In this document: in pieces, positions 15,687 to 27,045 of the stretch | How the letters are laid out: each line of letters begins with the position of its first letter | Position numbering within the stretch: position 1 is the stretch's first letter | NCBI RefSeq assembly: GCF_017916255.1 | Contig: NZ_CP072827.1 | Location: 1,426,001 to 1,490,000, forward strand | Source of the DNA: Streptomyces mobaraensis NBRC 13819 = DSM 40847 | GTDB taxonomy: Bacteria; Actinomycetota; Actinomycetes; Streptomycetales; Streptomycetaceae | Direction: 5' to 3' | DNA length: 64,000 bases | Made by a program: the position numbers and the translations under genes | The notes under the pieces: model-generated | Databases searched by the model: none | Seen by the model: the letters and a program-made list of their open reading frames with translations, nothing else | What the model was told of the DNA's origin: nothing

Positions 15687-16862
15687 TCAGCCGTGCGGGC
15701 AGCTGCCGACCAGCGGTCCGCGCGGGGTGCGGTCCGGGGCGCGGTCGTTGCGCAGGGCGAGCAGGGCGAAGTCGTCGGTGAGGACGCCGCCGGTGTGCCG
15801 GAGGACGGCCGCACGGACGCGGTCGACGACGGCGGCGGGGACGACGGGCGCGCTCGCGGCGGCCTCGGCGAGGGCGCGGGTGAGCGGGAAGAAGCGGCCG
15901 GCCGCGTCCCGGGCGTCCTCGACGCCGTCGGTGTGCAGCACCAGGGTCTCACCGGGCAGCAGCCGGGTGAGGCGGCGGACGGGCGGCTCGGCGGGGAGCG
16001 GGAACATGCCCAGTGGGGGCAGCGGTTCGCCGGCGGAGAGGACCTCGGCGCGGACGCCGGCGGGCGGGCGGTGGTCGCCGCCGGTCAGCCGGTGCGGCCA
16101 GGGGTGGCCGCAGTTGAGGGCCGTGACCTCGTTCTCCGGCCCGACCTGGAGGACGAGGACGGTCGCGAAATCCTCGCCGGACGGCGGCGACTGGCCGGAC
16201 GCGCGGTCGCCGAGGTGGCGGTGGAAGGCGCGCTCCATGCGGCGCAGCACGCCGGGGAGGCCGTCCTCGTCGTGGGCGGCCTCGCGGAAGCTGCCGAGCA
16301 GGGCGGCGACCGTGCCGAGGGCGGGCAGGCCGTGGCCGCGGACGTCCCCGATGACCAGCCGGACGCCGTGCCGGGTGGCCAGCGCCTCGTAGAGGTCGCC
16401 GCCGAGGAGGGCGCCCTCGCTGGCGGAGCGGTGGCCGCCGGCCAGGGTGAGCCCGTCGAGGCGGGGCGGCAGTGGGCGCAGCACGGCGTGCTGGGCGGTG
16501 GCGGCGATCTCCCGGAGCCGTTCGAGCTCGCGGGTCAGCCGCAGTCGGCGGTGGCTGGTGAGCCAGGCCGCGGCGACGACGGCGAGGACGGCGCAGCAGG
16601 TGCCCAGCCGCATGGCCGGATCGGCGCGGCCCGCCGATCCCAGCGGGACGAGGGCGAACAGCGCGCAGCCGCCGCCGAGCAGCACGCACTGGCGGCGCCC
16701 GCTGCCGGCGCAGGCGATGGCGGGGGCGGCGGCGAGCAGTTGGACGAAGTGCACGCCGAGCGGGCTGAGCAGCTCCCAGACCACCACTCCGGCGACCCAG
16801 AGGCCGGGCAGCGCGAGCACCGCACCCCGTCGGCAGCGCGCCGCCGCCTTGGTACGGATCAT
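15687..16862 (-). CDS. Membrane-anchored PP2C/SpoIIE-type serine phosphatase
   Basis: A 391-residue protein. Residues 12-105 contain about four membrane helices, 106-130 a linker coil, and 135-375 a SpoIIE-like PP2C domain. Metal-binding and fold motifs are present: ALLGGDLYEAL, VIGDVRGHGLPALG, NCGHPWPH, and LVLHTDGVEDARD. Such proteins dephosphorylate anti-sigma antagonists or similar partners at the membrane in Streptomyces. It is upstream of the XRE gene on the same strand, with an 86-base gap, so co-transcription is possible. The partner cannot be told from the window. Confidence 0.88.
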   Translation of the reverse strand: MIRTKAAARCRRGAVLALPGLWVAGVVVWELLSPLGVHFVQLLAAAPAIACAGSGRRQCVLLGGGCALFALVPLGSAGRADPAMRLGTCCAVLAVVAAAWLTSHRRLRLTRELERLREIAATAQHAVLRPLPPRLDGLTLAGGHRSASEGALLGGDLYEALATRHGVRLVIGDVRGHGLPALGTVAALLGSFREAAHDEDGLPGVLRRMERAFHRHLGDRASGQSPPSGEDFATVLVLQVGPENEVTALNCGHPWPHRLTGGDHRPPAGVRAEVLSAGEPLPPLGMFPLPAEPPVRRLTRLLPGETLVLHTDGVEDARDAAGRFFPLTRALAEAAASAPVVPAAVVDRVRAAVLRHTGGVLTDDFALLALRNDRAPDRTPRGPLVGSCPHG

Positions 16863-16987
16863 GCCGTCGGCCCCCCTTGCGCAATGACGCGCTCGATTCT
16901 TGCGAGCGCCGGCGCGGAAGTAACGACCTGAACCCCGTTTTCCACCCCATCGGGTGAAGCCCGGTGGGTGCGAGGCTGACGGTGCGC

Positions 16988-17019
16988 AAGGGGCGCCCCG
17001 GAAAACCGGAGCGCCCCTT
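16988..17019 (-). terminator. Terminator of the pheST operon
   Basis: AAGGGGCGC and GCGCCCCTT (16988-16996 and 17011-17019) pair, continued by CCGG/CCGG around an AAAA loop with one mismatch. It lies 32 bases after the pheT stop. Confidence 0.75.
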
Positions 17020-17050
17020 GGACCTTGGAGAGCAGTACGACCAGCCGTGC

Positions 17051-19557
17051 CTACGCGCCGCGCAGCACCGCGCCGGTGCGCTCGACGGCCGCCTGGACGG
17101 CGGCGTCACGGGCCGCGGACGCCTCGTCGGCGGTCAGCGTGCGGTCGGTGGCGCGGAACCGCAGCGCGTACGCCAGCGACTTCCGGCCCTCGCCCAGCTG
17201 CTCGCCGGTGAAGACGTCGAACAGCCGCAGCGACTCCAGCAGTTCGCCGGCGCCGGACCGCAGCGCGGCCTCGACCTCACCGGCCGGCACACCCGCGTCC
17301 ACCACGAGGGCGACGTCCTGCGTGGCCACCGGGAAGGCGGAGACGCGCGGCGCCTCGACCGGCCCGGCACCGGCCTGCTCCAGCCGGTCCAGCTCGATCT
17401 CCATCGCGCAGGTGCGCTCCGGCAGGCCGAACGCCTTGATGACGCGCGGGTGGAGCTCACCGGCGTTGCCGACCAGCACCTCCTGCCCGTCGATCACGGC
17501 CAGCAGCGCGGCGCAGCGGCCCGGGTGGAACGGCGCCACCTGGTCCTGCCGGACGATCAGCTCGACACCGGCCTCGCGGGCCACCGTGCGGCCCGCCTCG
17601 ACGGCGTCCGCCCAGCCCGACGGGCGGGCCTGGCCCCACCAGCCGGCGCGCTCCCGGGCGCCGGCGAGGACCACGGCCGCCCGGCGCGGCTGCCGGGGCA
17701 GCGCGGCGTCGAGGGTGGCGATCTCCTCGTCGGTGGGACGGCGGTCCACCGGCAGCCGGCGGGCCGGCAGCTCCTCGCCGGTGGGGCGGAAGACCAGGCC
17801 GGTCTCGAACAGGGCCAGGTCGTGCTCGCCCCGGCTGTCGTTGCGGCGCAGCGTGGCGAACAGCCCCGGCAGCAGGGTGGTGCGCAGCGCGGGCTCCGCC
17901 TCGGAGAGCGGGTTGACCAGCCGCACGGTCAGCCGGCGGGCGTCGTCGGCCTCCAGGCCCAGGTGGTCCAGGGCCCAGTCGCCGACGAACGGGTAACTGG
18001 GCGCCTCGACGTACCCGGCGCCGGCCAGGGCGCGGCCGACGCGCCGGTGCAGGCGCTGCCGTGCGGTCAGACCGCGGCCGGCGGGCGGCTTGGGCAGCGT
18101 GGAGGGCAGGCTCTCGTAGCCCTCCAGCCGGATGACCTCCTCGGCGAGGTCGTTGGGGTCGGTGAGGTCGGGCCGCCAGCTCGGGACGGTGACGATCAGC
18201 TCGTCCTGCCCGTAGACGTCGCAGCCGACCTCCTGGAGGCGGCGGACGACGGTCTCCCGGCCGTACGCCACACCCGCCACCCGGTCGGGGTGGTCGGCGC
18301 GCAGCGCGATGGTGCGGGGGGCGCTGGGGGTGATGAACTCGGTGACCCCGGCCTCCGGGGTGCCGCCGGCGAGCAGCACCAGCAGGTCGACGGTCCGCTG
18401 CGCGGCGGCCGAGGCCGCCTGCGGGTCGACGCCGCGCTCGTAGCGCTTGGCCGCCTCGGAGGACAGCTTGTGCCGGCGCGCGGTGCGGGCGATGGAGACG
18501 GCGTCGAAGTGCGCGGCCTCGATGACGACCTCGGTGGAGCCGCCCTCGGCCGCCCCGGCGATCTCGGTGCCGGCGCCGCCCATGACACCGGCGAGCCCGA
18601 TGGGGCCGTTGTCGTCGGTGATGACCAGGTCCTCGGCGTCCAGGACGCGCTTGGTGCCGTCGAGGGTGGTCAGCTTCTCGCCCGGCTCGGCGCGCCGGAC
18701 GCCGATCGTCCCGGCGATCCGGGAGCGGTCGTAGGCGTGCAGCGGCTGGCCGAGCTCCAGCATCACGTAGTTGGTGATGTCGACGGTCAGCGAGACCGGG
18801 CGCATGCCGGCCTTCTGCAGCCGGCGCTGGAGCCAGATCGGCGACCGGGCCTCGGGGTCGATGCCGGTGACCGTGCGGGCGGTGAAGCGGTCGCAGCCGG
18901 CCGGGTCGGCGACGCGCACCGGGTGGCCGTACGAGTTGGGCGCGGGCACGTCCAGCAGCGCCGGGTCGCGCAGCGGCAGGCCGTACGCGGTGGCGGTCTC
19001 GCGGGCGATGCCGCGCAGGGACAGGCAGTACCCGCGGTCCGGGGTGACGGCGATGTCCAGGACGTCGTCGCGCAGCTCCAGCAGCTCGATGGCGTCGGTG
19101 CCGACCTCGTGCTCCGGCGGCAGCACGATGATGCCGTGCGAGCCGTCGTCGCCCATGCCCAGCTCGTCGCCGGAGCAGATCATGCCGCGCGACATCCGGC
19201 CGTACGTCTTGCGCTCGGCGATGGCGAAGTCGCCGGGCAGGACGGCACCGGGGAGCGCCACGACGACCTTGTCGCCGACGGTGAAGTTGCGGGCACCGCA
19301 GACGATCTCCTGCGGCTCGCCGGTGCCGTTGGCGGCGCCGACGTCCACGGTGCAGAAGCGGATCGGCTTGCGGAAGCCCTCCAGCTCCTCGATGGTGAGG
19401 ACCTTGCCGACGACCAGCGGGCCGGTGAGGTCGGAGCCGAGGTGCTCGACCCGCTCGACCTCCAGACCGGCGGCGACGAGCTTGGCCTGCACGTCGCGGC
19501 CGGTGGTGCCGGCCGGCAGGTCGACGTATTCCCGCAGCCAGGAAAGCGGGGCGCGCA

Positions 19558-19558
<1 letters not shown>
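17051..19558 (-). CDS. pheT: Phenylalanine--tRNA ligase beta subunit
   Basis: An 835-residue beta chain of the alpha2-beta2 PheRS that charges tRNA-Phe. The N-terminal tRNA-binding domain (about residues 40-150) carries [19 protein letters not shown]. The B3/B4 editing domain follows (about 210-360, with the [17 protein letters not shown] block), then B5 and the catalytic-like core, and a C-terminal FDX-ACB domain (about 740-833, ending [16 protein letters not shown]). The length is standard. The start ATG shares its A with the TGA of pheS, so the two are translationally coupled. The hairpin at 16988 ends the operon. Confidence 0.98.
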
Positions 19559-21958
<2,400 letters not shown>

Positions 21959-21997
21959 ACCCGACGCCCCCTCCCGAGCCCCAGGTGCGTCACCCTA

Positions 21998-22831
21998 CTA
22001 GCTGGAGGTAACAGAGCGGCACCCTCCGGACGCGCGCTGCGCACGGGCGGACGCGTAGAGGCACACGGCGGCGGCCGTGGCGAGGTTGAGGCTCTCGGCC
22101 TTGCCGTGGATCGGCACCCGCACCACGGCGTCCGCCAGCGCGCGCGTCTCCTCCGGCAGGCCCCACGCCTCGTTGCCGAAGACCCAGGCGGTGGGACCGC
22201 CCATGGTGCCGCCGTCCAGCTCGGCGTCGAGGTCGCGGTCGCCCGCGCCGTCGGCGGCGAGGATCCGCACCCCCGCGCCGCGCAGGCCGCGCACGGCGTC
22301 CTCGACGGGGACGCCCACGGCGACGGGCAGGTGGAAGATGCTGCCCACGGAGGCCCGGACGGACTTGGGGTTGTACAGGTCGACGGAGGCGTCGGTGAGC
22401 ACGACGGCGTCGGCGCCCGCGGCGTCCGCGCAGCGCAGGACCGTACCGGCGTTGCCGGGGTCGCGGACGTGGGCGAGGACGGCGACCAGCCGCGGCCGGG
22501 CGGCGAGGATGTCCTCGAAGGGCGTGTCCAGGAAGCGGCAGAGGCCGACCAGGCCCTGCGGGGTGACCGTCTCGGACATCTCCGCGATCACTTCGTCCGT
22601 CGCGGTGAGGACGGGCACTCCGGCGGCGCGCACGGCGGCGACGATGTCGGCGTGGCGCTCGGCCGCGTCCGGGGTCACGTAGAGCTCGACGAGGTGGTCG
22701 ACGGCCTCGCGGACGGACTGCGGGCCCTCGGCGAGGAAGCGGCGCTCCTTGCCGCGGAAGCTGCGCTTGGCGAGGCGGCGGGCCGCGACGACGCGGGGCG
22801 ATCGCAGGGAGGTCAGCTCGGGGGCCGCCAT
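21998..22831 (-). CDS. TrmH/SpoU-family RNA 2'-O-methyltransferase
   Basis: A 277-residue SPOUT methyltransferase. The N-terminal substrate-binding domain (KRSFRGKERRFLAEGPQSV) is followed by the knotted catalytic domain with the SpoU motifs: NAGTVLRCADAAGAD (motif 1), WVFGNEAWGLPEE (motif 2) and VRVPIHGKAESLNLATAAAV (motif 3). It methylates a ribose in tRNA or rRNA using SAM. The gene follows rplT on the same strand behind a strong terminator. Confidence 0.94.
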   Translation of the reverse strand: MAAPELTSLRSPRVVAARRLAKRSFRGKERRFLAEGPQSVREAVDHLVELYVTPDAAERHADIVAAVRAAGVPVLTATDEVIAEMSETVTPQGLVGLCRFLDTPFEDILAARPRLVAVLAHVRDPGNAGTVLRCADAAGADAVVLTDASVDLYNPKSVRASVGSIFHLPVAVGVPVEDAVRGLRGAGVRILAADGAGDRDLDAELDGGTMGGPTAWVFGNEAWGLPEETRALADAVVRVPIHGKAESLNLATAAAVCLYASARAQRASGGCRSVTSS

Positions 22832-22882
22832 GGGCTCACTTTCGGTCGCTCGGTTGGGGTTGCGGAAGGGGCCGGAACGCGA

Positions 22883-22918
22883 CCGGACCCGCAGACCGGG
22901 AGGGGCCTGCGGGTCCGG
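22883..22918 (-). terminator. Terminator of the infC-rpmI-rplT operon
   Basis: CCGGACCCGCAG (22883-22894) and CTGCGGGTCCGG (22907-22918) form a perfect 12-bp stem with a 12-base loop, 31 bases after the rplT stop and 52 bases before the trmH start. Confidence 0.8.
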
Positions 22919-22948
22919 ACCGTGCCAGCGGATGCCTCACGGCATCGG

Positions 22949-23335
22949 TCAGGCGGCAGCCTTCGGCGCGTTGACGTCGGCCGGCAGCGCCTTCTGGGCG
23001 ACCTCGACGAGCGCGGCGAACGCGTTCATGTCGTTGACCGCGAGCTCGGCCAGGATCTTGCGGTCCACCTCGATGTTGGCGGCCTTCAGGCCCTGGATGA
23101 GGCGGTTGTAGGTCATGCCGTTCTGGCGGGCGGCGGCGTTGATGCGCTGGATCCACAGCTGGCGGAAGTCGCCCTTGCGCTTCTTCCGGTCGTTGTAGTT
23201 GTAGACCAGGGAGTGGGTGACCTGCTCCTTGGCCTTGCGGTACAGGCGCGAGCGCTGACCGCGGTAGCCGCTGGCCTGCTCCAGGATCGCCCGGCGCTTC
23301 TTGTGCGCGTTGACTGCGCGCTTGACGCGTGCCAC
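22949..23335 (-). CDS. rplT: 50S ribosomal protein L20
   Basis: A 128-residue L20 with the classic basic N-terminus ([33 protein letters not shown]) and the conserved core [18 protein letters not shown]. It binds 23S rRNA early in 50S assembly and in some bacteria represses its own operon. The start is a GTG at 23335 with AAGGAG seven bases upstream. It is the last gene of infC-rpmI-rplT. Confidence 0.99.
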   Translation of the reverse strand: MARVKRAVNAHKKRRAILEQASGYRGQRSRLYRKAKEQVTHSLVYNYNDRKKRKGDFRQLWIQRINAAARQNGMTYNRLIQGLKAANIEVDRKILAELAVNDMNAFAALVEVAQKALPADVNAPKAAA

Positions 23336-23438
23336 TTGTTAACTCCTTGTAGCGGGGCCGCGGACGGTTCTCACGCGGCCCGGAAACGATTGGGTCCCGG
23401 TCTCGACGTGCGCCCTGCCGTACGGCGGGCGCGGTACG

Positions 23439-23633
23439 TCACTTGCCGAGAAGCTTCTTGATCTTCTTGGCGTCGCCCGGGGCCATCTCGGCGTTGCCGG
23501 TGAGGCGACGCGTCAGACGGGACGACTTGTGCTCGAGCAGGTGGCGCTTGCCGGCACGCTCGCGCAGGACCTTGCCGGAGCCAGTGACCTTGAAGCGCTT
23601 GCTGGCACCGCTGTGCGTCTTGTTCTTCGGCAT
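23439..23633 (-). CDS. rpmI: 50S ribosomal protein L35
   Basis: A 64-residue L35 with the standard start [20 protein letters not shown] and end [11 protein letters not shown]. The start at 23633 is the family start; GAGGAG lies about a dozen bases before it. It sits between infC and rplT. Confidence 0.99.
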   Translation of the reverse strand: MPKNKTHSGASKRFKVTGSGKVLRERAGKRHLLEHKSSRLTRRLTGNAEMAPGDAKKIKKLLGK

Positions 23634-23734
23634 CGCGCCGTATCTCCTCGTCGGTGGCGCTCCCCGCCCGTGGTGCGGGCGCATGGGAGCGTCAGCTCTG
23701 TTCGTTTGCTGTCCGGGGCCTGGCGGCACCGGCG

Positions 23735-23773
23735 GTGAACCGGGGCTGACGGGCATCAGCCCCCGGTGTTCAC
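23735..23773 (-). promoter_or_regulatory. Hairpin over the infC stop codon, upstream of rpmI
   Basis: GTGAACCGGGGCTGA (23735-23749, plus strand) pairs with TCAGCCCCCGGTGTTCAC (23756-23773) with small bulges and a 6-base loop. The structure contains the infC TGA (23770-23772) and precedes rpmI by about 100 bases. In E. coli L20 represses rpmI translation through a structure in this same place, so this could be an analogous operator or a processing site. It could also be a partial terminator. Confidence 0.5.
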
Positions 23774-24384
23774 GCCTCTGCGGGCTCCTCGGCGGCGTCC
23801 GCACCCGAACCGCCCTGGCGCTCGGCCTTACGGGCGGCCTGGGCCTCGCGGGCTTCGGCCATCGCCTCGGTCTTCTTCTTGTGCGGACCGAGAACCATGA
23901 TCATGTTCCGGCCGTCCTGCTTGGGGTTGGACTCGACGAAGCCCAGCTCCTGGACGTCCTCCGCGAGCCGCTGCAGCAGTCGGTAGCCCAGCTCGGGCCG
24001 GGACTGCTCGCGACCACGGAACATGATCGTGATCTTGACCTTGTCGCCCTGCTTGAGGAACCGTACGACGTGACCCTTCTTCGTGTCGTAGTCGTGCGGG
24101 TCGATCTTCGGCCGGAGCTTCATCTCCTTGATGACCGTGTGCGCCTGGTTCTTGCGCGCCTCACGGGCCTTCATGGCCGACTCGTACTTGAACTTCCCGT
24201 AGTCCATGAGCTTGCAGACCGGCGGGCGGGCGTTGGCCGCCACCTCGACCAGGTCGAGGTCGTACTCCTGCGCAAGCTCCAGGGCCTTGGCAAGCGGCAC
24301 GATGCCGACCTGCTCGCCGCTGGGACCGACAAGTCGCACCTCGGGAACGCGAATCCGGTCGTTGATGCGGGGCTCGGCGCTGAT
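23770..24384 (-). CDS. infC: Translation initiation factor IF-3, predicted ATC start
   Basis: A 204-residue IF-3 that keeps 30S subunits free and proofreads the start codon. The N-domain begins [18 protein letters not shown], with [20 protein letters not shown]. The C-domain has [19 protein letters not shown] and [13 protein letters not shown] charged Ala/Glu tail of about 25 residues follows. No ATG or GTG lies at the conserved N-terminus. AGGAGG is followed four bases later by ATC AGC GCC GAG, so the start is almost surely ATC at 24384-24382. The only upstream standard start, GTG at 24408, would place the ribosome site inside the gene. A rare start codon on infC is known from E. coli, which uses ATT. 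Confidence 0.96.
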   Translation of the reverse strand: MSAEPRINDRIRVPEVRLVGPSGEQVGIVPLAKALELAQEYDLDLVEVAANARPPVCKLMDYGKFKYESAMKAREARKNQAHTVIKEMKLRPKIDPHDYDTKKGHVVRFLKQGDKVKITIMFRGREQSRPELGYRLLQRLAEDVQELGFVESNPKQDGRNMIMVLGPHKKKTEAMAEAREAQAARKAERQGGSGADAAEEPAEA

Positions 24385-24672
24385 GGATCCTCCTCGGTAG
24401 CACCACACGGCCGCCTGGCGGGCTGCCGCGTAACGTCTTTTCGTAAGACCAACCGCGCCGACGCATCAAAAAATGCCCCGGACGGGACACAGGCGGGGCT
24501 CCATTGCAACCGGAACACCGCCACGGTGCACCCGTGGGGCTATCGGACGGTTCCATCGTCCGTACGGAACGATGGTGACCGTCTGACCGGAGACCTGCCG
24601 ACCGTGAGCCGGCGAGGTGGGAGTGCGGAGCCTCCACTTGTGGGTCGGGCACGCAGATGTCCGACCGGTCGA
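24385..24672 (-). ncRNA. Structured infC leader RNA, candidate attenuator
   Basis: From the presumed transcription start near 24672 to the infC start, the minus strand holds about 290 nt of leader with no credible gene. Visible hairpins in order of transcription are CCATCGT/ACGATGG within a longer ACGGT..ACCGT stem (about 24540-24577), CCACGG/CCGTGG (about 24520-24537), the U-tract terminator at 24468-24499, and GTCTT/AAGAC (about 24434-24449), then AGGAGG before the ATC start. A short ATG frame after the terminator runs out of frame into infC. The layout suggests transcription attenuation, but the signal is unknown. Confidence 0.55.
24468..24499 (-). terminator. Intrinsic terminator inside the infC leader
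   Basis: On the minus strand GCCCCG (24499-24494) and CGGGGC (24480-24475) enclose a 13-base loop. One A and then six T (24473-24468) follow. A six-T tract is exceptional in this GC-rich window. It lies about 85 bases before the infC start. Confidence 0.65.
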
Positions 24673-24678
24673 TCCACC

Positions 24679-24708
24679 ACTCTACCAGCAGGGGTGCGGG
24701 GGTGCTAA
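24679..24708 (-). promoter_or_regulatory. Possible infC promoter
   Basis: On the minus strand TTAGCA (24708-24703) and TAGAGT (24684-24679) are separated by 18 bases. This resembles a housekeeping -35/-10 pair for the infC operon. Confidence 0.4.
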
Positions 24709-24750
24709 CCCAGGACAAAACCCGCGGCGAACCCGTGTTCCCCCGGGACG

Positions 24751-24763
24751 TATCGTGTCCGCC
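24751..24763 (+). promoter_or_regulatory. Leaderless promoter of the DUF1844 gene
   Basis: TATCGT (24751-24756) is followed by exactly seven bases and then ATG at 24764. There is no ribosome binding site. This is the TANNNT-N7-ATG pattern of leaderless transcripts. Confidence 0.55.
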
Positions 24764-25147
24764 ATGAGCGACGCAACCCCCTCCGCCGGCTCCTCCGGCT
24801 CCTCCGAGGCCGGCCCCGACTTCGACAGCATGACCCGCGACATCGCCGACGTCCCGGCGGTCGAGGTGATCACCACCGTGGCGGTGCACCTGATGAGCTC
24901 GGCGGCCGTCAACCTCGGTCTGGCCGAGGAGGGCGACCAGCACAAGGACCTGGACGAGGCCCGGAAGCTGATCACCGCCCTGGCCGGGCTGGTCACGGCC
25001 AGCGCCACCGAGATCAGCAACTTCCACGCGGGACCGCTGCGCGACGGCCTGAAGTCGCTCCAGCTCGCCTTCCGCGAGGCGTCGGTGGTGCCGGACGAGC
25101 CGGGGCAGGGGCCGGGCGAGAAGTACACGGGCCCGGTGTTCGGCTGA
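24764..25147 (+). CDS. DUF1844 family protein
   Basis: A 127-residue protein. The first about 20 residues are Ser/Gly-rich. The DUF1844 core follows: DFDSMTRDIADVPAVEVI, HLMSSAAVNLGLAEEG and ARKLITALAGLVTA. The family is widespread but of unknown function. The gene is divergent from infC, a common neighbour in actinobacteria. The ATG at 24764 is set by the leaderless promoter; the earlier in-frame start at 24617 would overlap the infC promoter. Confidence 0.88.
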   Translation: MSDATPSAGSSGSSEAGPDFDSMTRDIADVPAVEVITTVAVHLMSSAAVNLGLAEEGDQHKDLDEARKLITALAGLVTASATEISNFHAGPLRDGLKSLQLAFREASVVPDEPGQGPGEKYTGPVFG

Positions 25148-25155
25148 GCCGTCGC

Positions 25156-26040
25156 CTAGAGCCCGACCGGCGGGTTGGGGCCGTCCGTGGAACCGCCCCG
25201 GCCGCCCTGGCCCGCCGGGGGCTCCGGGGGCCGGCGCCGCCCCGCCTCGACCTCGGCGGTGTCGGGCGGCAGCTCGTAGGCCCGGTGGCCGCCGATGGCC
25301 CGCTCGTCCGCGATCAGCACGGGCGCGCCGCGCGGCTGGACGACCTGGTGGACGAAGGCGGCCAGGGCGGCGCCGATCAGCGGCGCGATGAGGAACAGCC
25401 ACACCTCGGAGAACGCGTCTCCGCCGGCGAAGATGGCCGGCCCCAGGCTCCGCGCCGGATTCACGGAGGCGCCGGTCAGCGGGACGCCGATGAGGTGGAC
25501 CAGCGCCAGGGTGAAGCCCAGCGCCAGCGGCCCGAAGCCGACCACCGCCACCTTGTGGGTCACCGCGAGCCAGACGAAGACCAGCAGGAACGTCAGGACG
25601 ACCTCGGCGAGGAACGCGCCCCCGGTGTTGATGTGGACCGCCGACCGGTCGCCGTACCCGTTGCTGCCGAACGTCCCGTCGGTGCTGAGCCCCGGGACCT
25701 GCTTGGCCAGCAGGAGCAGCAGCGCGGCGCCGACGATGGCACCGAGGATCTGCGCGATCCAGTACTCGATGGCCGTGCGCAGCGCGATGCGCCCCTCCAG
25801 CAGCATGGCGAGGGTGACCGCCGGGTTGAGGTGCGAGCCGGAGACCGGCCCCAGCGCGTAGGCCAGGGCCATCAGGGTGAACCCGAACGCCAGCGCGATG
25901 CCCAGGGCACCGATGTAGTCCGCCGCGAGGACGGCGGACCCCACGGCGAAGAAGACCAGCAGCAGGGTGCCGAGGAACTCGGCCGCGACCGTCCGTGTCT
26001 CCACGGGGTCCAGCTTCATGGGGTCCAGCTTCGCGTCCAT
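25156..26040 (-). CDS. aqpZ: MIP-family water channel (aquaporin)
   Basis: A 294-residue aquaporin with six helices. The two pore half-helices carry NPA boxes: SGSHLNPAVT near residues 67-76 and GASVNPARSLGP near 190-201. The residues around them fit AqpZ-type water channels more than glycerol facilitators. The C-terminal about 50 residues form a Pro/Gly-rich cytoplasmic tail, longer than in AqpZ. It would move water (possibly small neutral solutes) across the membrane. Convergent with the DUF1844 gene. Confidence 0.92.
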   Translation of the reverse strand: MDAKLDPMKLDPVETRTVAAEFLGTLLLVFFAVGSAVLAADYIGALGIALAFGFTLMALAYALGPVSGSHLNPAVTLAMLLEGRIALRTAIEYWIAQILGAIVGAALLLLLAKQVPGLSTDGTFGSNGYGDRSAVHINTGGAFLAEVVLTFLLVFVWLAVTHKVAVVGFGPLALGFTLALVHLIGVPLTGASVNPARSLGPAIFAGGDAFSEVWLFLIAPLIGAALAAFVHQVVQPRGAPVLIADERAIGGHRAYELPPDTAEVEAGRRRPPEPPAGQGGRGGSTDGPNPPVGL

Positions 26041-26120
26041 GGCGTCCTCCCGGGGATCTCGTGGACTGTCCTCGCATTGTCGGACGGTCCGCTCCGGGGC
26101 GCCTGTCGAAAGATCGCCGC

Positions 26121-26855
26121 TCAGCGGCTGAACAGCGGCTCCCCGGGCACCTCGGCGCCCACCGGCAGCAGGGCCAGGTCGAGGCCGCGGACCAGCCGGG
26201 CGCGCAGCACCTCGTCGGCGGCCAGGGCCCCGGCGATCCGCCGGGCCACGTCGGCGGGCGCGGCCCCGTCGGCGAGCGCCAGCGCCAGCGTCCCGTCCGC
26301 GTCGCCGGAGGGGACGAGGTGCGCCCTGAGCACTCCGTCCTCGGCGGCCAGCAGCCCGCGCAGGGCGTCGGCGACGGCGGGGTCGGCGAGCGGGTCGGTG
26401 CTGGTCCGGCCCTCGGCGAGGGCGAGCAGTGCCCGGCCGGTCAGCGGGTAGGTGACGGGTCCCGCCATGTCCACGACGATCGTGTCGGCCTTCTCGTGCG
26501 CCGCGGCCTGGAGCGCCTGGTGCAGCGGGACGGCGACGGGCCGGGCGTCGGCGCGCCAGCGGTGGAGCGTCTCCATCGACGTGAACGCGGGCAGTGCCCG
26601 GCGCCCGTCCGGCGCCTGGAGGGTGGGGACGGCCATGTCGCTGGTCTTCTCCCGCTTCAGCCCGTCCGGCCCGGTCTCCACCTCCCCCAGCACGGCCACC
26701 ACCGGCACCAGCAGCCGCGCGTCCTTGAGCGCGGCCAGCACCCGCCCCTCCGCCGCCCGATCGGCGGCCCAGGCGGCGAGCGCCTCGGCGAGTACGGGGT
26801 CGGCGGAGCCGTCGTCGTCGGAGAAACCGGGGTCCGGGATGTTCTTGAGGGCCAC
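26121..26855 (-). CDS. SseB-domain protein
   Basis: A 244-residue protein. Residues 20-135 match the SseB N-terminal domain (ALKDARLLVPVVAVL, then KTSDMAVPTLQAPDGRRALPAFTS split by a loop). The C-terminal half is predicted alpha/beta with FLAL-like repeats. SseB-type proteins are common in Streptomyces; their role is unknown, possibly in protein-protein contacts of secretion systems. The gene is downstream of the mycosin gene on the same strand, separated by a half copy of the intergenic element. Confidence 0.78.
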   Translation of the reverse strand: MALKNIPDPGFSDDDGSADPVLAEALAAWAADRAAEGRVLAALKDARLLVPVVAVLGEVETGPDGLKREKTSDMAVPTLQAPDGRRALPAFTSMETLHRWRADARPVAVPLHQALQAAAHEKADTIVVDMAGPVTYPLTGRALLALAEGRTSTDPLADPAVADALRGLLAAEDGVLRAHLVPSGDADGTLALALADGAAPADVARRIAGALAADEVLRARLVRGLDLALLPVGAEVPGEPLFSR

Positions 26856-26944
26856 GGGTCGAGGGTATCGGCAGGCGAACGGTGCTCAGGGTGGGGGTTC
26901 GGCCTGGGGGTGGGGGCCGGGTGGCTCTTGCGGGGGGCCGGCTT

Positions 26945-27045
26945 CAGCCCGTCCGGCGCTTGAGGACAACCGCGCGGAGCGCGGTTTTGGGGGTACGGGG
27001 GCCTGCCCCCCGTAAGGAACGGCGAAAGGGCGGGTCAGGGGCACC
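26945..27045. repeat. Multi-stem intergenic element, half copy B
   Basis: This stretch is the reverse complement of the left half of copy A: the central arm (CAGCCCGTCCGGCGCTTGAG), the CCGCGC/GCGCGG hairpin, the CGGGGGCCTGCCCCC hairpin and the outer arm. The other half is missing. The outer-arm end overlaps the mycosin gene, so its last codons (Gly-Cys-Pro, then TGA at 27035-27037) come from the element. It carries the CGCTTG variant also seen in copy D. Confidence 0.85.

Noticed and set aside
24408..24408. GTG start of infC at 24408
   Set aside because: It would place AGGAGG inside the gene and add eight residues that IF-3 proteins lack.
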